From Pseudomonas sp. (lineage in GTDB: Bacteria; Pseudomonadota; Gammaproteobacteria; Pseudomonadales; Pseudomonadaceae), in NCBI RefSeq assembly GCF_017744435.1, contig NZ_JAGIBG010000014.1, forward strand, positions 1 to 64,000: 64,000 nt of DNA, given 5' to 3'. Of the stretch, positions 25,213 through 35,164 are shown one piece after another. Position numbers and translations under genes: made by a program. Below the pieces are notes generated by a model. That model made no database searches. It saw nothing but the letters and a program-made list of their open reading frames with translations, and had not been told where the DNA came from. Each line of letters opens with the position of its first letter. Positions within the stretch are counted from its first letter, which is position 1.

Positions 25213-25713
25213 TTACAGGTCCAGGGCCAGGCTCTGCCGCCCTTCCAATGCCAGTAGATACTGCTTGGCTGGCAGGCCCCCGGCAAATCCGGTCAAGTTA
25301 CCGGACGCGCCGATCACCCGGTGGCACGGGGCAATGATCGAGATCGGGTTGCGCCCGTTGGCTGCCCCCACTGCCCGCACGGCACTGGGGTTGCCGATCT
25401 GCCGGGCGATGTCGCTATAGCTGCGGGTCTCACCAAAGGGAATGGTCAGCAAGGCCGCCCACACCTGGCGCTGGAACTCGGTACCGGCAAAGTCCAGTGC
25501 CAGTTCGAAGCGCTGGCGCGTGCCGGCGAAATACTCGCCCAACTGACGGGCCGTTTCGCGCAGCGTCGGGTGGCGATCATCGCGGTGCAGCTCGCCAAGC
25601 CGCACGCGGTTCTCGCGCTCCGCCTCCCACAGCACGGCGGCGAGTCGCTCGCCGCGTGCCACCAGGGTCAGGGTGCCGACCGGAGACGACATCAAAGTAA
25701 AGGCGCTGGACAT
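25213..25713 (-). CDS. ogt: Methylated-DNA--protein-cysteine methyltransferase
   Basis: 166-aa suicide DNA-repair protein that removes O6-alkylguanine damage. The active-site block IIAPCHRVIGASGNLTGFAGG holds the acceptor cysteine, and EFQRQVWAALLTIPFGETRSYSDIA is the DNA-binding helix-turn-helix. Length fits stand-alone Ogt without an AdaA domain. AGGGAA precedes the ATG. Ends 15 nt from the REP pair. Confidence 0.93.
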   Translation of the reverse strand: MSSAFTLMSSPVGTLTLVARGERLAAVLWEAERENRVRLGELHRDDRHPTLRETARQLGEYFAGTRQRFELALDFAGTEFQRQVWAALLTIPFGETRSYSDIARQIGNPSAVRAVGAANGRNPISIIAPCHRVIGASGNLTGFAGGLPAKQYLLALEGRQSLALDL

Positions 25714-25812
25714 CTGAGTTCCCTACGGCAAACCAGTTTCAGCGCACTTTAACGTCGCTCGCCCCCCACTGCATCCGCTTTCTTGCGCAGGTTATTCCGC
25801 GAACAGCATCCT

Positions 25813-27582
25813 TTACAGCAGGTCGGCATCGAGCAGGTACAGGCTCTGGCTACCCGCCTTGACGCTGGCACTCAGCGAGAGGGTGCGCGGCAGCAGACGC
25901 GAGAAGTAGAACCGCGCGGTGGCCAGCTTGCTCTGGTGGAACGGCTCCGGGTGCACCGTGTTCAGGGCGACTTCGGCCATGCGTGCCCACAGGTAGGCAT
26001 AGAGCGTGTAACCCAACGCATGCAGGTATTCCACCGATGCAGCACCGACCTCCTGAGGATTGCCCTGGGCGCGGTCGAGGACCCAGGCGGTCAGTGCGTC
26101 GAGTTCGCTCACCGCCGCCAGCAACGGCGTACCGAACTCGGCTGTCAACGTCTCGGCGAACGTGCGGATCTCTGTCGACAGCAGGCGATACGCCTGGCCA
26201 CCATCGCCCAGCAGCTTGCGTCCCACCAGGTCGAGGGCCTGGATGCCGTTGGCACCTTCGTAGATCTGGGTGATGCGGCAATCGCGGATCAGCTGTTCCT
26301 GGCCCCATTCACGGATGTAACCGTGGCCGCCGAACACCTGCTGGCCATGCACCGTGGTTTCCAGGCCCATGTCGGTGAGGAAGGCCTTGGCCACCGGTGT
26401 CAGCAAGGCCACCTTGGCTTCGGCCAGGCGGCGCGCGCCGGCGTCCTCGCTGTACTTCGCCAGGTCCAGCTGCAACGCCACGTAGGTGGAGAATGCCCGC
26501 CCGCCTTCGTTCAAGGCCTTCATGGTCAGCAGCATGCGCCGCACATCCGGGTGCACGACGATCGGGTCGGCGGCTTGCCCAGGCACCTCGGCGCCGGTCG
26601 GGGCGCGGCCCTGCTGGCGGTCGCGGGCATAGGCGATGGCGTTCTGGTAGGAGCGTTCGCCCAGGGCCAAGCCCTGGATACCCACTCCCAGGCGCTCGTA
26701 GTTCATCATGGTGAACATGGCGTTCAGGCCCTTGTTCGGCTCGCCGACCAGGTAGCCGATGGCGCCGTCGAAGTTCATCACGCAGGTGGCCGAGGCCTTG
26801 ATACCCATCTTGTGCTCGATGGAGCCGCAGCTGACCGCATTGGCCTCGCCCAGCGCGCCATCGTCATCGACCAGCAGCTTTGGCACCAGGAACAGGGAAA
26901 TACCTTTTGCACCCGCGGGGGCATCGGGCAAACGGGCCAGCACCAGGTGGATGATGTTTTCGGTCAGGTCCTGCTCACCGCCGGTGATGAAGATCTTGGT
27001 GCCGCTGACCCGGTAACGGCCATCGGCCGCAGGTTCGGCACGGGTGCGCAGCAAGCCCAGGTCGGTGCCGCAGTGCGGCTCGGTCAGGCACATCGAGCCG
27101 GTCCAGCGGCCTTCATACATCGGTGGCAGGTAACGGGCCTTGAGCGGCTCGCTGGCGTGGTTGAGCAAGGACAGGCAGGCGCCCGCAGTAAGCATCGGGT
27201 ACAGGCCGAACGACAGGTTGGCCGCGTTGAGCATCTCTTCGAGCTGGGCGCCGATCACTTTCGGCATGCCCATGCCGCCGTATTCCGGCGCGCCGGCCAC
27301 ACCCACCCAGCCATCTTCGGCGAACGCCCGGTAGGCATCGGCGAAACCGTCGGGGGTGATCACGCGACCGTTTTCCCAGCGGCAACCCTGTTCGTCACCG
27401 CTGCGATTGAGCGGCGCCACCACTTCGGCAATCAGCTTGCCGGCCTGCTCGAGCACGGCCCGTGCAGTGTCGGCGTCGACTTGCTCGATCAGGGCCGGGG
27501 TCTGCGCCCACCAGGCCGGGATATCAAACACTTCGTTGAACAGGAAATCCATGTCGCGCAGTGGCGGAAGGTAATCAGACAT
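25813..27582 (-). CDS. Acyl-CoA dehydrogenase, long DmdC/AcdA type
   Basis: 589-aa FAD-dependent acyl-CoA dehydrogenase, longer than the usual 380-400 aa because of an extra C-terminal domain (from about residue 460). Visible blocks: MCLTEPHCGTDLGLL (FAD/substrate loop), KIFITGGEQDLTENIIHLVLAR, MNYERLGVGIQGLALGE and the catalytic-base segment ITQIYEGANGIQALDL. The start at 27582 (MSDYLPPLRDMDFLF) matches family N-termini though its ribosome-binding site is weak. Last gene of the putative minus-strand operon beginning at 31993, 19 nt after the MFS gene; could oxidise the acyl-CoA released by the cleavage enzyme. Confidence 0.88.
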   Translation of the reverse strand: MSDYLPPLRDMDFLFNEVFDIPAWWAQTPALIEQVDADTARAVLEQAGKLIAEVVAPLNRSGDEQGCRWENGRVITPDGFADAYRAFAEDGWVGVAGAPEYGGMGMPKVIGAQLEEMLNAANLSFGLYPMLTAGACLSLLNHASEPLKARYLPPMYEGRWTGSMCLTEPHCGTDLGLLRTRAEPAADGRYRVSGTKIFITGGEQDLTENIIHLVLARLPDAPAGAKGISLFLVPKLLVDDDGALGEANAVSCGSIEHKMGIKASATCVMNFDGAIGYLVGEPNKGLNAMFTMMNYERLGVGIQGLALGERSYQNAIAYARDRQQGRAPTGAEVPGQAADPIVVHPDVRRMLLTMKALNEGGRAFSTYVALQLDLAKYSEDAGARRLAEAKVALLTPVAKAFLTDMGLETTVHGQQVFGGHGYIREWGQEQLIRDCRITQIYEGANGIQALDLVGRKLLGDGGQAYRLLSTEIRTFAETLTAEFGTPLLAAVSELDALTAWVLDRAQGNPQEVGAASVEYLHALGYTLYAYLWARMAEVALNTVHPEPFHQSKLATARFYFSRLLPRTLSLSASVKAGSQSLYLLDADLL

Positions 27583-27601
27583 GAGGCAAACACTCGCTTG
27601 C

Positions 27602-28921
27602 TTAGGTTGACGAACGTGACGCGACACGGGCACCGGCATGGCTGACCGATGCTTGCAGACGCTCCATGTCGCGGTGGTAATGGCGTTTGGCAATGAAGAA
27701 CACGGCGGCGGCAGCGATGCTGACCAGCGGTACCAGCTGGAACGCGGCGTGCAAGCCGATCAGGTCGGAAACCCGGCCGGTAATCAGTGGGCCGGTCGCC
27801 AGGCCCAGCAGGTTGTTGGCCAGGGTCAGGGTGGCGAACGCAGTGCCGTGCACGGCGGCGTGGGTCAGGTTGGCGACCATGGCGCTGGACGGGCCGTTGG
27901 TGCCGACAGCGATCATCATCCCCAGGCAGATCAACACCAGTTGCGCGCTACCCACCGGCAGCGCGAAGGCCACCGACAGCAGCAGGCAACTGCCCAGGCA
28001 ATAGCCGATGGCCAGGCTGATCTTGCGGTCCGGGCGCTGACGGCCCAGGCGGTCACACAGCATCGCGCAGAGGATCGTGCCGATGCCGCTGCACAACACG
28101 ATCACGGCAGCGATGGCCCCGGCGCGATCGGTGCCCATGGCGTAGTAACGGTTCAGGTAACTGGGCATCCAGACGATCACCGTACCGCCGACGAACAGTT
28201 GCAGGCCACTGCCGATGTACGCGGCAATCACCGAGCGCGAACCATACAGGGTACGCAGCGGATGGCTCGCCTTCACCTGGGCCTGTTCGGCGCATCGGGG
28301 GGTGATTCGGGCTTCCTTGACGATCAGCGGGTACAGCAGCGCCAGCACCAGGCCGAACAGCGCCATACCGGCGAACGCCCAGCGCCAGCCCAGATGCTGG
28401 GCCAGCACGCCACCCAGGGCCATGCCCAGCACCGAGCCGAACATGCCGCCGGCCATGAAGGCGCCGGCCAGGGTCGAGCGCATGTCTCGGGGGAACACCG
28501 CCACCACCACGGCGATGCCGACGCTGCCGTAGGCCGCCTCGCCGACGCCCACCAGGAAGCGGGCAATGAACATCTGCGGGTAATTTTCCGCCAGGGCGCA
28601 GCCCAGGGTCGCCAGGCTCCACAGCACAGCCATCAGCACCAGGCTGCGCACGCGGCCGAAGCGGTCGGCCAGCAAAGACAACGGGAAGGTCAGCAGGCCG
28701 ACCATCAACGCGACGATGCCGCTGAGCAGGCCGAGCTGGCTGTCACTCAGGGCCCATTCGCCCTTGAGCAGCGGGAACACCGCATTGAGCACCTGGCGCG
28801 ACATGTAGTCGGAGATCAACAGGCCGAAGGTCAGGGCGAAGACGACCCAGGCATAACGCCGCGGGACGCTGTGCACGGTGTCGGTGCCGGGCGCTTCGGC
28901 ACTGGCGAGATAGGTGGCCAT
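27602..28921 (-). CDS. MFS transporter (putative carboxylate uptake)
   Basis: 439-aa major facilitator with 12 hydrophobic segments. Motifs SLLADRFGRVRSLV (loop 2-3) and CDRLGRQRPDRK (loop 8-9) are standard. It resembles the ACS/hexuronate-like group rather than drug exporters. It lies between the beta-keto acid cleavage gene (121 nt upstream, with a REP hairpin between) and the acyl-CoA dehydrogenase gene. It is therefore the likely importer of that pathway's substrate, which is unknown. Confidence 0.85.
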   Translation of the reverse strand: MATYLASAEAPGTDTVHSVPRRYAWVVFALTFGLLISDYMSRQVLNAVFPLLKGEWALSDSQLGLLSGIVALMVGLLTFPLSLLADRFGRVRSLVLMAVLWSLATLGCALAENYPQMFIARFLVGVGEAAYGSVGIAVVVAVFPRDMRSTLAGAFMAGGMFGSVLGMALGGVLAQHLGWRWAFAGMALFGLVLALLYPLIVKEARITPRCAEQAQVKASHPLRTLYGSRSVIAAYIGSGLQLFVGGTVIVWMPSYLNRYYAMGTDRAGAIAAVIVLCSGIGTILCAMLCDRLGRQRPDRKISLAIGYCLGSCLLLSVAFALPVGSAQLVLICLGMMIAVGTNGPSSAMVANLTHAAVHGTAFATLTLANNLLGLATGPLITGRVSDLIGLHAAFQLVPLVSIAAAAVFFIAKRHYHRDMERLQASVSHAGARVASRSST

Positions 28922-28999
28922 GGTGCCTCCTCGGGGTATCTGGCGTGGGTGGTGTTCTTGTTGTTATGGATAACAGCCAAAATCTTTACTGCTGGTTCT

Positions 29000-29031
29000 G
29001 GCCCCTTCGCGGGCTCGCCTGCGAAGAGGCC
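29000..29031. repeat. Single REP-like hairpin
   Basis: GGCCCCTTCGCGGGCTCGCC followed by TGCGAAGAGGCC: CTTCGC/GCGAAG and GGCC/GGCC arms form one hairpin. It lacks the partner unit seen in the REPINs. It sits between the cleavage enzyme and MFS genes of one operon and may stabilise the upstream message. Confidence 0.6.
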
Positions 29032-29042
29032 GGTCCTGCTAG

Positions 29043-30095
29043 TCAGGCCCGCTGCGGCACGCCCTTCTGCCCCGGCTGGCGGTTCGGCGCCATGCCGTTG
29101 GCCTTGAGGGTCTGCTCGATGCTGGTGTACTGCTGGCCAATGCGGTAGATGGCCCGGGCCTCTTTGCCGTTGGCCACTTCACGGCCCAGTTCATGGGCCA
29201 CGCGTACGGTCTGCTGGATCTGCTGCACCGAGCCGAAGCGCTTGCCGTGCTGGTCGATGATGGTGTCTTCGTTGCCGCAGCGCGGGTGCAGGCCCATGGC
29301 CAGGGCCATGGTGTTGAACGGCAGCACGTTTTTCAGCAGCGATTCGGCAGTGAGCGTGCAGCCATCCGGTGCGCGGTGGATGAAGTTGAAGAAGTTGAAC
29401 GGATTGGGGCCGTCGAAACCGCCACCGATGCCGATCCAGGTCAGGTTCAGCGGGCCCATGTAGTCACCACGGCGGACGATGCGCTCGAGGGTTTCCAGGG
29501 CATGCATGCCAGTCAGCTGGAAGTGCGGCTGGATGCCGCTGGCCTGCAAGCGGCGCAGGTGCTCGCGGACCCAGGCCGGGCCAGCAGGCACGGTCATCTC
29601 GCTGTAGGCGGCGTGGATCGCCGGGTGAGCCAGGGAGGTGCCTTCCAGATACTCCGGATACAGCAGCTCCATGATGTTCATCTGCGTGGTGTTGATCGCC
29701 ACGGTCACCTGGTCCGGGCGCGGGGTCAGCTCTGCGAGCATGTGCCGGGTGTCGTCCGACAGCCACTTGGCCGCCTCGCCTTCGCCCTCGGGGGCAAAGG
29801 AAATCGAGCCGCCAACCTGGATGATCATGTCCGGTACGGCTTCACGCACACCGGCGATCAGTTCGTTGAACTTGGACAGGCGCTTGGAACCCTTGCCGTC
29901 CAGTTCGCGCACATGCAGGTGCAGCACGGTGGCGCCGGCTTCATAGCAATCGACTGCCTTCTGCACCTGCTCGTCCATGGTCAGCGGGATGTCTTCGGGG
30001 AAGTCCTCGGGCATCCATTCCGGGCCGTACGGGGCGACGGTGATCACCACCTTTTCCATGTTTTCCGGGTGCAACGAATCATCGAAGAATTGCAT
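29043..30095 (-). CDS. Beta-keto acid cleavage enzyme (BKACE, DUF849)
   Basis: 350-aa TIM-barrel enzyme. The family condenses a beta-keto acid with acetyl-CoA and cleaves it to acetoacetate plus a new acyl-CoA. The Zn-binding His-x-His is in GATVLHLHVRELDGKGS (about residues 55-70), and the conserved Glu lies in HPRCGNEDTIIDQHG (about 270). The start at 30095 (MQFFDDSLHPENMEK) has GAGGA seven bases upstream. Not the carnitine-type neighbourhood: partners are a TauD-like oxygenase and a quinone-oxidoreductase-like protein. The side chain of the substrate cannot be predicted by eye. Confidence 0.88.
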   Translation of the reverse strand: MQFFDDSLHPENMEKVVITVAPYGPEWMPEDFPEDIPLTMDEQVQKAVDCYEAGATVLHLHVRELDGKGSKRLSKFNELIAGVREAVPDMIIQVGGSISFAPEGEGEAAKWLSDDTRHMLAELTPRPDQVTVAINTTQMNIMELLYPEYLEGTSLAHPAIHAAYSEMTVPAGPAWVREHLRRLQASGIQPHFQLTGMHALETLERIVRRGDYMGPLNLTWIGIGGGFDGPNPFNFFNFIHRAPDGCTLTAESLLKNVLPFNTMALAMGLHPRCGNEDTIIDQHGKRFGSVQQIQQTVRVAHELGREVANGKEARAIYRIGQQYTSIEQTLKANGMAPNRQPGQKGVPQRA

Positions 30096-30150
30096 GCAGT
30101 AGTCCTCGCTATTGTTATTGTGCTGTGTGCCGCCGCTGGCGGCGGGTGAC

Positions 30151-30999
30151 TCAGAAGGTGCGGCTGCCCTTGATCCCCGCGCGCTCCATCTTGCGATGGC
30201 ACGGCAGGTAGTCCATGACCGCGTAATGCTGGGTGCTGCGGTTGTCCCAGATGGCCACGCTGTTGGGCTTCCAGCGCCAGCGCACCTGGTACTCGGGCAG
30301 GTAGGCCTGGCTGACCAGGTAGCGCAGCAGGTCGCCGGCGCCGGGGTTGGCGTCCTGGCCGACCCGCACGCGCTGGGGCGTGTGGTAGTTGGTGAAGTGG
30401 GTCGTGAAGGCGTTGACGAACAGCACCTGTTCGCCGGTTTCCGGGTGGGTGCGCACCACCGGGTGTTCGGCATCCGGGAACTGCGCCTTGAGCGCCAGGC
30501 GCTTGTCGATCGGCATGGCCGCGCCGAAGCTGGCTTCGATGCTGTGGCGTGCCCGCAGGCCTTCGATCTTCGCCTTCACGTCACTTGGCAGGTTTTCATA
30601 GGCCAGCACCATGTTCGCCCACATCGTGTCGCCGCCCACCGGTGGGCACTCGACGCAGCGCAGCACGCAGCCCATGGGCGGTGCCTCGCGCCAGGTGGCG
30701 TCGGTGTGCCAGGCGTTTTCGTAACGGTCGTTGGGCTGGTCGGGGCGCTTGTAGATCTGCACCAGGCCAGGGTGCTGCGGATCGCTGCCGGCCACCGGGT
30801 GGTCTTCGAGCTCACCAAAACGCCGGGCAAAGGCCACGTGTTCGGCACGGCTGAAGTGCTGGTCGCGCAGGAACAGCACACGGTGCTTGAGCAACTGCGC
30901 ACGCAGCTGCTCGAACAGGTCGTCATCGTGGATCGCGTCAGCCAGGCTGACGCCGCTGACCTCGGCGCCAATCGCACAGCTCAGTTGTTCGATGTGCAT
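30151..30999 (-). CDS. TauD/TfdA-family 2-oxoglutarate-dependent dioxygenase
   Basis: 282-aa Fe(II)/2-oxoglutarate oxygenase. The iron facial triad is visible: His and Asp in ENAWHTDATWREAPP (about residues 95-105) and the distal His in DNRSTQHYAVMDY; the 2-oxoglutarate arginine is probably in the following HRKMERAGIKG. The start at 30999 (MHIEQLSCAIGAEVSG) has AGAGG upstream. It lies 13 nt after the Qor gene and 55 nt before the cleavage gene. Taurine dioxygenase is possible by family, but no sulfonate transporter is nearby, so I infer hydroxylation or dealkylation of the operon's carbon substrate. Confidence 0.87.
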   Translation of the reverse strand: MHIEQLSCAIGAEVSGVSLADAIHDDDLFEQLRAQLLKHRVLFLRDQHFSRAEHVAFARRFGELEDHPVAGSDPQHPGLVQIYKRPDQPNDRYENAWHTDATWREAPPMGCVLRCVECPPVGGDTMWANMVLAYENLPSDVKAKIEGLRARHSIEASFGAAMPIDKRLALKAQFPDAEHPVVRTHPETGEQVLFVNAFTTHFTNYHTPQRVRVGQDANPGAGDLLRYLVSQAYLPEYQVRWRWKPNSVAIWDNRSTQHYAVMDYLPCHRKMERAGIKGSRTF

Positions 31000-31012
31000 G
31001 CTGTTGGCCTCT

Positions 31013-31993
31013 TCAGATGACAAAGATCGACGAGCCGGTGGTCCTGCGTGCTTCCAGGTCGCGATGGGCCTGGACGGCGTCCTGCAGGGCATAGTGCTGG
31101 TTGATTTCGATGCGGATGCGGCCGCTGCTGACGTGGTCGAACAGTTCGCCGGCCAGGTCGGCCTTTTCTGCAGGGTCGGCAATGAAGTCGGCCAGTGCCG
31201 GGCGGGTCAGCTGCAGCGAACCCTTGATTGCCAGCAACTGTGGGTCGAACGGCGGGATGGTGCCGGAGGCGGTACCGACGCAGACCATCAGGCCACGGCG
31301 CTTGAGCGAATCGAGCGAGCCCATGAAGGTGTTCTTGCCAACGCTGTCGAACACCACGTTGACGCCGACGCCATCGGTGAGCTCACGCACGCGGCTGGCC
31401 ACATCCTCGACGCTGTAGTTGATGATCTGGTTGCAGCCATGGGCGCGGGCGACCTCGGCCTTGGCCTCGGTGGACACCGTACCGATCACGTTCAACCCCA
31501 GCAGCCGCGCCCACTGCGCGACGATCAGGCCGACACCACCCGCCGCGGCATGCAGCAGCACGGTGTCGCCGGGTTTGAAGGCGTACAGCCGGCGCATCAG
31601 GTAGGCCGCCGTCAGGCCGCGCATGGTCATGGCGGCGGCGGTTTCGAAGGCAATGGTTTCAGGCAGCTTGATCAGCGCCGCAGCGGGAATCAATCGCTCG
31701 GTGCAATACGCGCCGAGGGTGTTGAGAAAGCCGGTGTAGGTCACCCGGTCACCCACCGCCACCTGGGTCACGCCTTCGCCTACCGCCTGCACCACGCCGG
31801 AGGCTTCTACGCCGATGCCGTTGGGCAGCGGGATCGGGTAGGTGCCATTGCGGAAATAGGTGTCGGCATAGTTCAGGCCAACCGCCACCTGACGCAGGCG
31901 TACCTGCCCCGGGCCGGGATCGCCGACCTCGGCGTCCTCGTAGCGCAGCACTTCGGGGCCACCGGTCTGATGGAAACGTACGACTTTGGACAT
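31013..31993 (-). CDS. NADPH:quinone oxidoreductase-like (zeta-crystallin MDR family)
   Basis: 326-aa medium-chain reductase without zinc ligands. NYADTYFRNGTYPIP and GIGVEASGVV are near the N-terminus, and the nucleotide loop AAAGGVGLIVAQWARLLG starts at about residue 148. The start at 31993 is chosen because GGAG lies eight bases upstream, against none for 31... upstream ATG at 32011. First gene of the operon. In this setting it may oxidise or reduce a ketone or enone pathway intermediate (inference). Confidence 0.87.
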   Translation of the reverse strand: MSKVVRFHQTGGPEVLRYEDAEVGDPGPGQVRLRQVAVGLNYADTYFRNGTYPIPLPNGIGVEASGVVQAVGEGVTQVAVGDRVTYTGFLNTLGAYCTERLIPAAALIKLPETIAFETAAAMTMRGLTAAYLMRRLYAFKPGDTVLLHAAAGGVGLIVAQWARLLGLNVIGTVSTEAKAEVARAHGCNQIINYSVEDVASRVRELTDGVGVNVVFDSVGKNTFMGSLDSLKRRGLMVCVGTASGTIPPFDPQLLAIKGSLQLTRPALADFIADPAEKADLAGELFDHVSSGRIRIEINQHYALQDAVQAHRDLEARRTTGSSIFVI

Positions 31994-32154
31994 GCTTGTC
32001 ACTCCAATCATCGATCTGGACGCAGGGCGTCAGTTCTGGGTGACTGGAATGTAAGCGCTCGGGGTGCCGGGGTGCTTCGCATCGGGCGACAGTGGGTTTT
32101 CATTTGATGACAGACGTCGGCCCTGGGGCTGCAATCTTTTCTTCATGAGCCGCC

Positions 32155-32183
32155 TTGATGGTTAACAAAGGCCCGACTAATAC
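32155..32183 (+). promoter_or_regulatory. Probable sigma-70 promoter
   Basis: TTGATG at 32155-32160, a 17-bp spacer and TAATAC at 32178-32183, 30 bp before the small gene at 32213. Spacing is ideal. Confidence 0.5.
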
Positions 32184-32212
32184 TTAGGTCTCTGCCTGGG
32201 GAGGCACGAAAC

Positions 32213-32419
32213 ATGCAACCAAGATTCGTTATCGTTCCGGCTGTGCCCATCGAAAAGCAGTCGTTCCGCATCGGCACCCGTTACTACGCGGCGACCGTAT
32301 GCGGTGGTTTCGATATCTACGACAATCAGGAAAAGGAGCGGCTCAAGCCCAGTTACCCGAGCAAGACGGATGCCGAAGTACAGTGCCGAAACATGAACAT
32401 GGCAAAGGACGTCAGGTAG
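32213..32419 (+). CDS. Small hypothetical protein (68 aa)
   Basis: 68-aa soluble protein, MQPRFVIVPAVPIEKQSF..., with TRYYAATVCGGFDIYDNQ in the middle and a basic C-terminus; no signal peptide or membrane segment. Strong ribosome-binding site (GGGGAGG) and a plausible promoter at 32155 make it a likely real gene. The pattern of a compact beta-strand-rich protein with YxAxxxGGFDIYD suggests a conserved Pseudomonas family, but I cannot assign a function. Confidence 0.7.
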   Translation: MQPRFVIVPAVPIEKQSFRIGTRYYAATVCGGFDIYDNQEKERLKPSYPSKTDAEVQCRNMNMAKDVR

Positions 32420-32481
32420 TCAGCTACCTTGCCCGCCATGCGTGAGGGCCGCAAAGCCGGCTCTCGCGGAAAACCCGATCA

Positions 32482-32907
32482 TCAACGATGCGCCTTGCCG
32501 GCCTCGCCTTCCTGCCACCCGGCCATCAGACGCTGGGCATTTTCGTCGCAATCCATGCCCTGAGGCTTGCTCTCCATGCCGGCAATCACCGCCAGCAATT
32601 GCGCGCGGTTCTGCGCCAGGCGCAGCTGCATCGCTTCGATCTCGGCCACCTTGCGCTTGAGGCTTGCCAGCAGCAGATCGTGCCGCGCCGCGCCGTCACC
32701 CGCTGCGCTGGTCAGTTTGCGCATTTCCTCAAGGCTGAACCCCGCCTGCTGCCCGCAGGTGATGATTTCCAGCGACCTCACCACCTGCTCCGGGTAATCC
32801 CGATAACCGTTACCCAAACGCCGGGCCTCGATCAGCCCGCTGGCTTCATAGAAACGGATGCGCGATGCGCTGAGGCCCGTGCGTCGGGCCAGTTCGCCAA
32901 TTTTCAT
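32482..32907 (-). CDS. MerR-family transcriptional regulator
   Basis: 141-aa regulator. The N-terminal winged helix-turn-helix MKIGELARRTGLSASRIRFYEASGLIEA is typical, followed by GNGYRDYPEQVVRSLEII and a coiled-coil dimer helix (residues about 80-118). The only cysteine after the DNA-binding and hinge region is in GMDCDEN near the C-terminus, so a SoxR- or metal-type centre is not evident. Divergent from the oxidoreductase gene at 33008, with a MerR-style operator between them. Confidence 0.9.
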   Translation of the reverse strand: MKIGELARRTGLSASRIRFYEASGLIEARRLGNGYRDYPEQVVRSLEIITCGQQAGFSLEEMRKLTSAAGDGAARHDLLLASLKRKVAEIEAMQLRLAQNRAQLLAVIAGMESKPQGMDCDENAQRLMAGWQEGEAGKAHR

Positions 32908-32925
32908 GCTGGGTGAAATTCTCTG

Positions 32926-32956
32926 TTGACCTTAAGGTTTACTTTAACCTTAGCCT
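32926..32956 (+). promoter_or_regulatory. MerR-type promoter/operator
   Basis: TTGACC (32926-32931), a 19-bp spacer, then TAGCCT (32951-32956). The dyad AAGGTT-N6-AACCTT (32934-32951) fills the spacer. An overlong 19-bp spacer containing a dyad is the hallmark of MerR-activated promoters. It faces the old-yellow-enzyme gene. Confidence 0.8.
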
Positions 32957-33007
32957 TCTCCAAAACCCAACCCGCCCGACGCCCGGCGCTACCTTGGAGA
33001 ACACCAC

Positions 33008-34243
<1,236 letters not shown>

Positions 34244-34282
34244 TGCTGTTCCGTAACGGCGTTCTCTGACGGGAGCACTGCC

Positions 34283-34648
34283 ATGAACAAATCAACTTGT
34301 GCGCTGATACTGACGTTGTCGGCGCTCGCGGGCTGTTCGACTAACTCATCCACTTACCATGACCAGCCGTTGGTAGCCAAAGTCGATAACGGCATGAGCA
34401 AAGAGCAAGTGCTGCAGATAGGCGGCAAACCGGGCGCCCAGTCCGACCGCACGGTAGTGCCTGGAACGTGCTTTGACTACATGCTGACCAAACCGGGGCA
34501 GAAGCAACAGCCTTACATGGTCAGCTTCGATCAGGCCGGGAAGGTCGACAAGACCAGCTTCATGACCTGCGCCGAATGGAGCAATGCCCAGCAGAAGTCC
34601 CGGCAGGCATTGCCCAGCATGGGCGGAATGGGAGGATCAGGCTATTGA
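34283..34648 (+). CDS. osmE: Osmotically inducible lipoprotein OsmE
   Basis: 121-aa outer-membrane lipoprotein, SmpA/OmlA fold. Lipobox ALAGC (Cys at about residue 18), then VDNGMSKEQVLQIGGKPGAQS, GTCFDYMLT and TSFMTCAEW, matching OsmE. The Gly/Met-rich tail (SMGGMGGSGY) is an extension. GGGAG precedes the ATG. Confidence 0.85.
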   Translation: MNKSTCALILTLSALAGCSTNSSTYHDQPLVAKVDNGMSKEQVLQIGGKPGAQSDRTVVPGTCFDYMLTKPGQKQQPYMVSFDQAGKVDKTSFMTCAEWSNAQQKSRQALPSMGGMGGSGY

Positions 34649-34664
34649 TGCAACCGGCAGCCGG

Positions 34665-34994
34665 TCAATCGAGGCACTCTCTGGCGGCCAGGCGCAGCTT
34701 GTCGCTCGACAGGAAGCTGCCCTTATAGAAAGTTGCCCGGCTGCCGTCGTGATACTCGACAACTTCCAGCACCTCGTCCGACGTCACGGCGCTCGGTGCG
34801 GTCAGCCGATAACCATGGCTGATGGACTTTTGCGTGGTCTGCGGGGACAGTGCCTGCCACTTTGGCAGTACGCAGGCGGCGTACACGTCCGGGGATTTTG
34901 CAGTGAGCTTGCTGGCAGTGGGTTTGCCTGGGTTGGCGCACGCAACGAGACTCGCAGCGAGTGCGGCGCAGAATAGGATACGAACGGTTGGCAT
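34665..34994 (-). CDS. Small lipoprotein, unknown function
   Basis: 109 aa with a lipoprotein signal (MPTVRILFCAALAASLVAC; lipobox LVAC). The mature part has a Cys-x-Leu-Pro-Lys-Trp motif (YAACVLPKWQAL) and VVEYHDGSRATFYKGSF, resembling small periplasmic-facing Pseudomonas lipoproteins. Convergent with osmE, 16 nt apart. Similar in size and layout to the product of 35214-35582. Confidence 0.75.
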   Translation of the reverse strand: MPTVRILFCAALAASLVACANPGKPTASKLTAKSPDVYAACVLPKWQALSPQTTQKSISHGYRLTAPSAVTSDEVLEVVEYHDGSRATFYKGSFLSSDKLRLAARECLD

Positions 34995-35164
34995 TTGCGA
35001 TTAACCTGGCTGGAACGTGGGCTATTCTAGCCGGGATCGAGCCGCAGGGGTAATCCACCAAGGTCGTGCACAGGCTTGATTGCGACCGCGCAAGACTTCC
35101 GTCGTATGGGCAAGACGGCGCTATCCCCTAGAATGCACCACGCTGATGGATCAGCACCCATCGC

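Noticed and set aside
25783..27645. 620-codon plus-strand open frame opposite the acyl-CoA dehydrogenase gene
   Set aside because: No motif or ribosome-binding site; antisense shadow of a clear dehydrogenase.
30151..30999. Taurine dioxygenase TauD as a firm call
   Set aside because: No tauABC transporter or sulfonate genes nearby; the operon context is carboxylate/acyl-CoA metabolism, so only the family is assigned.
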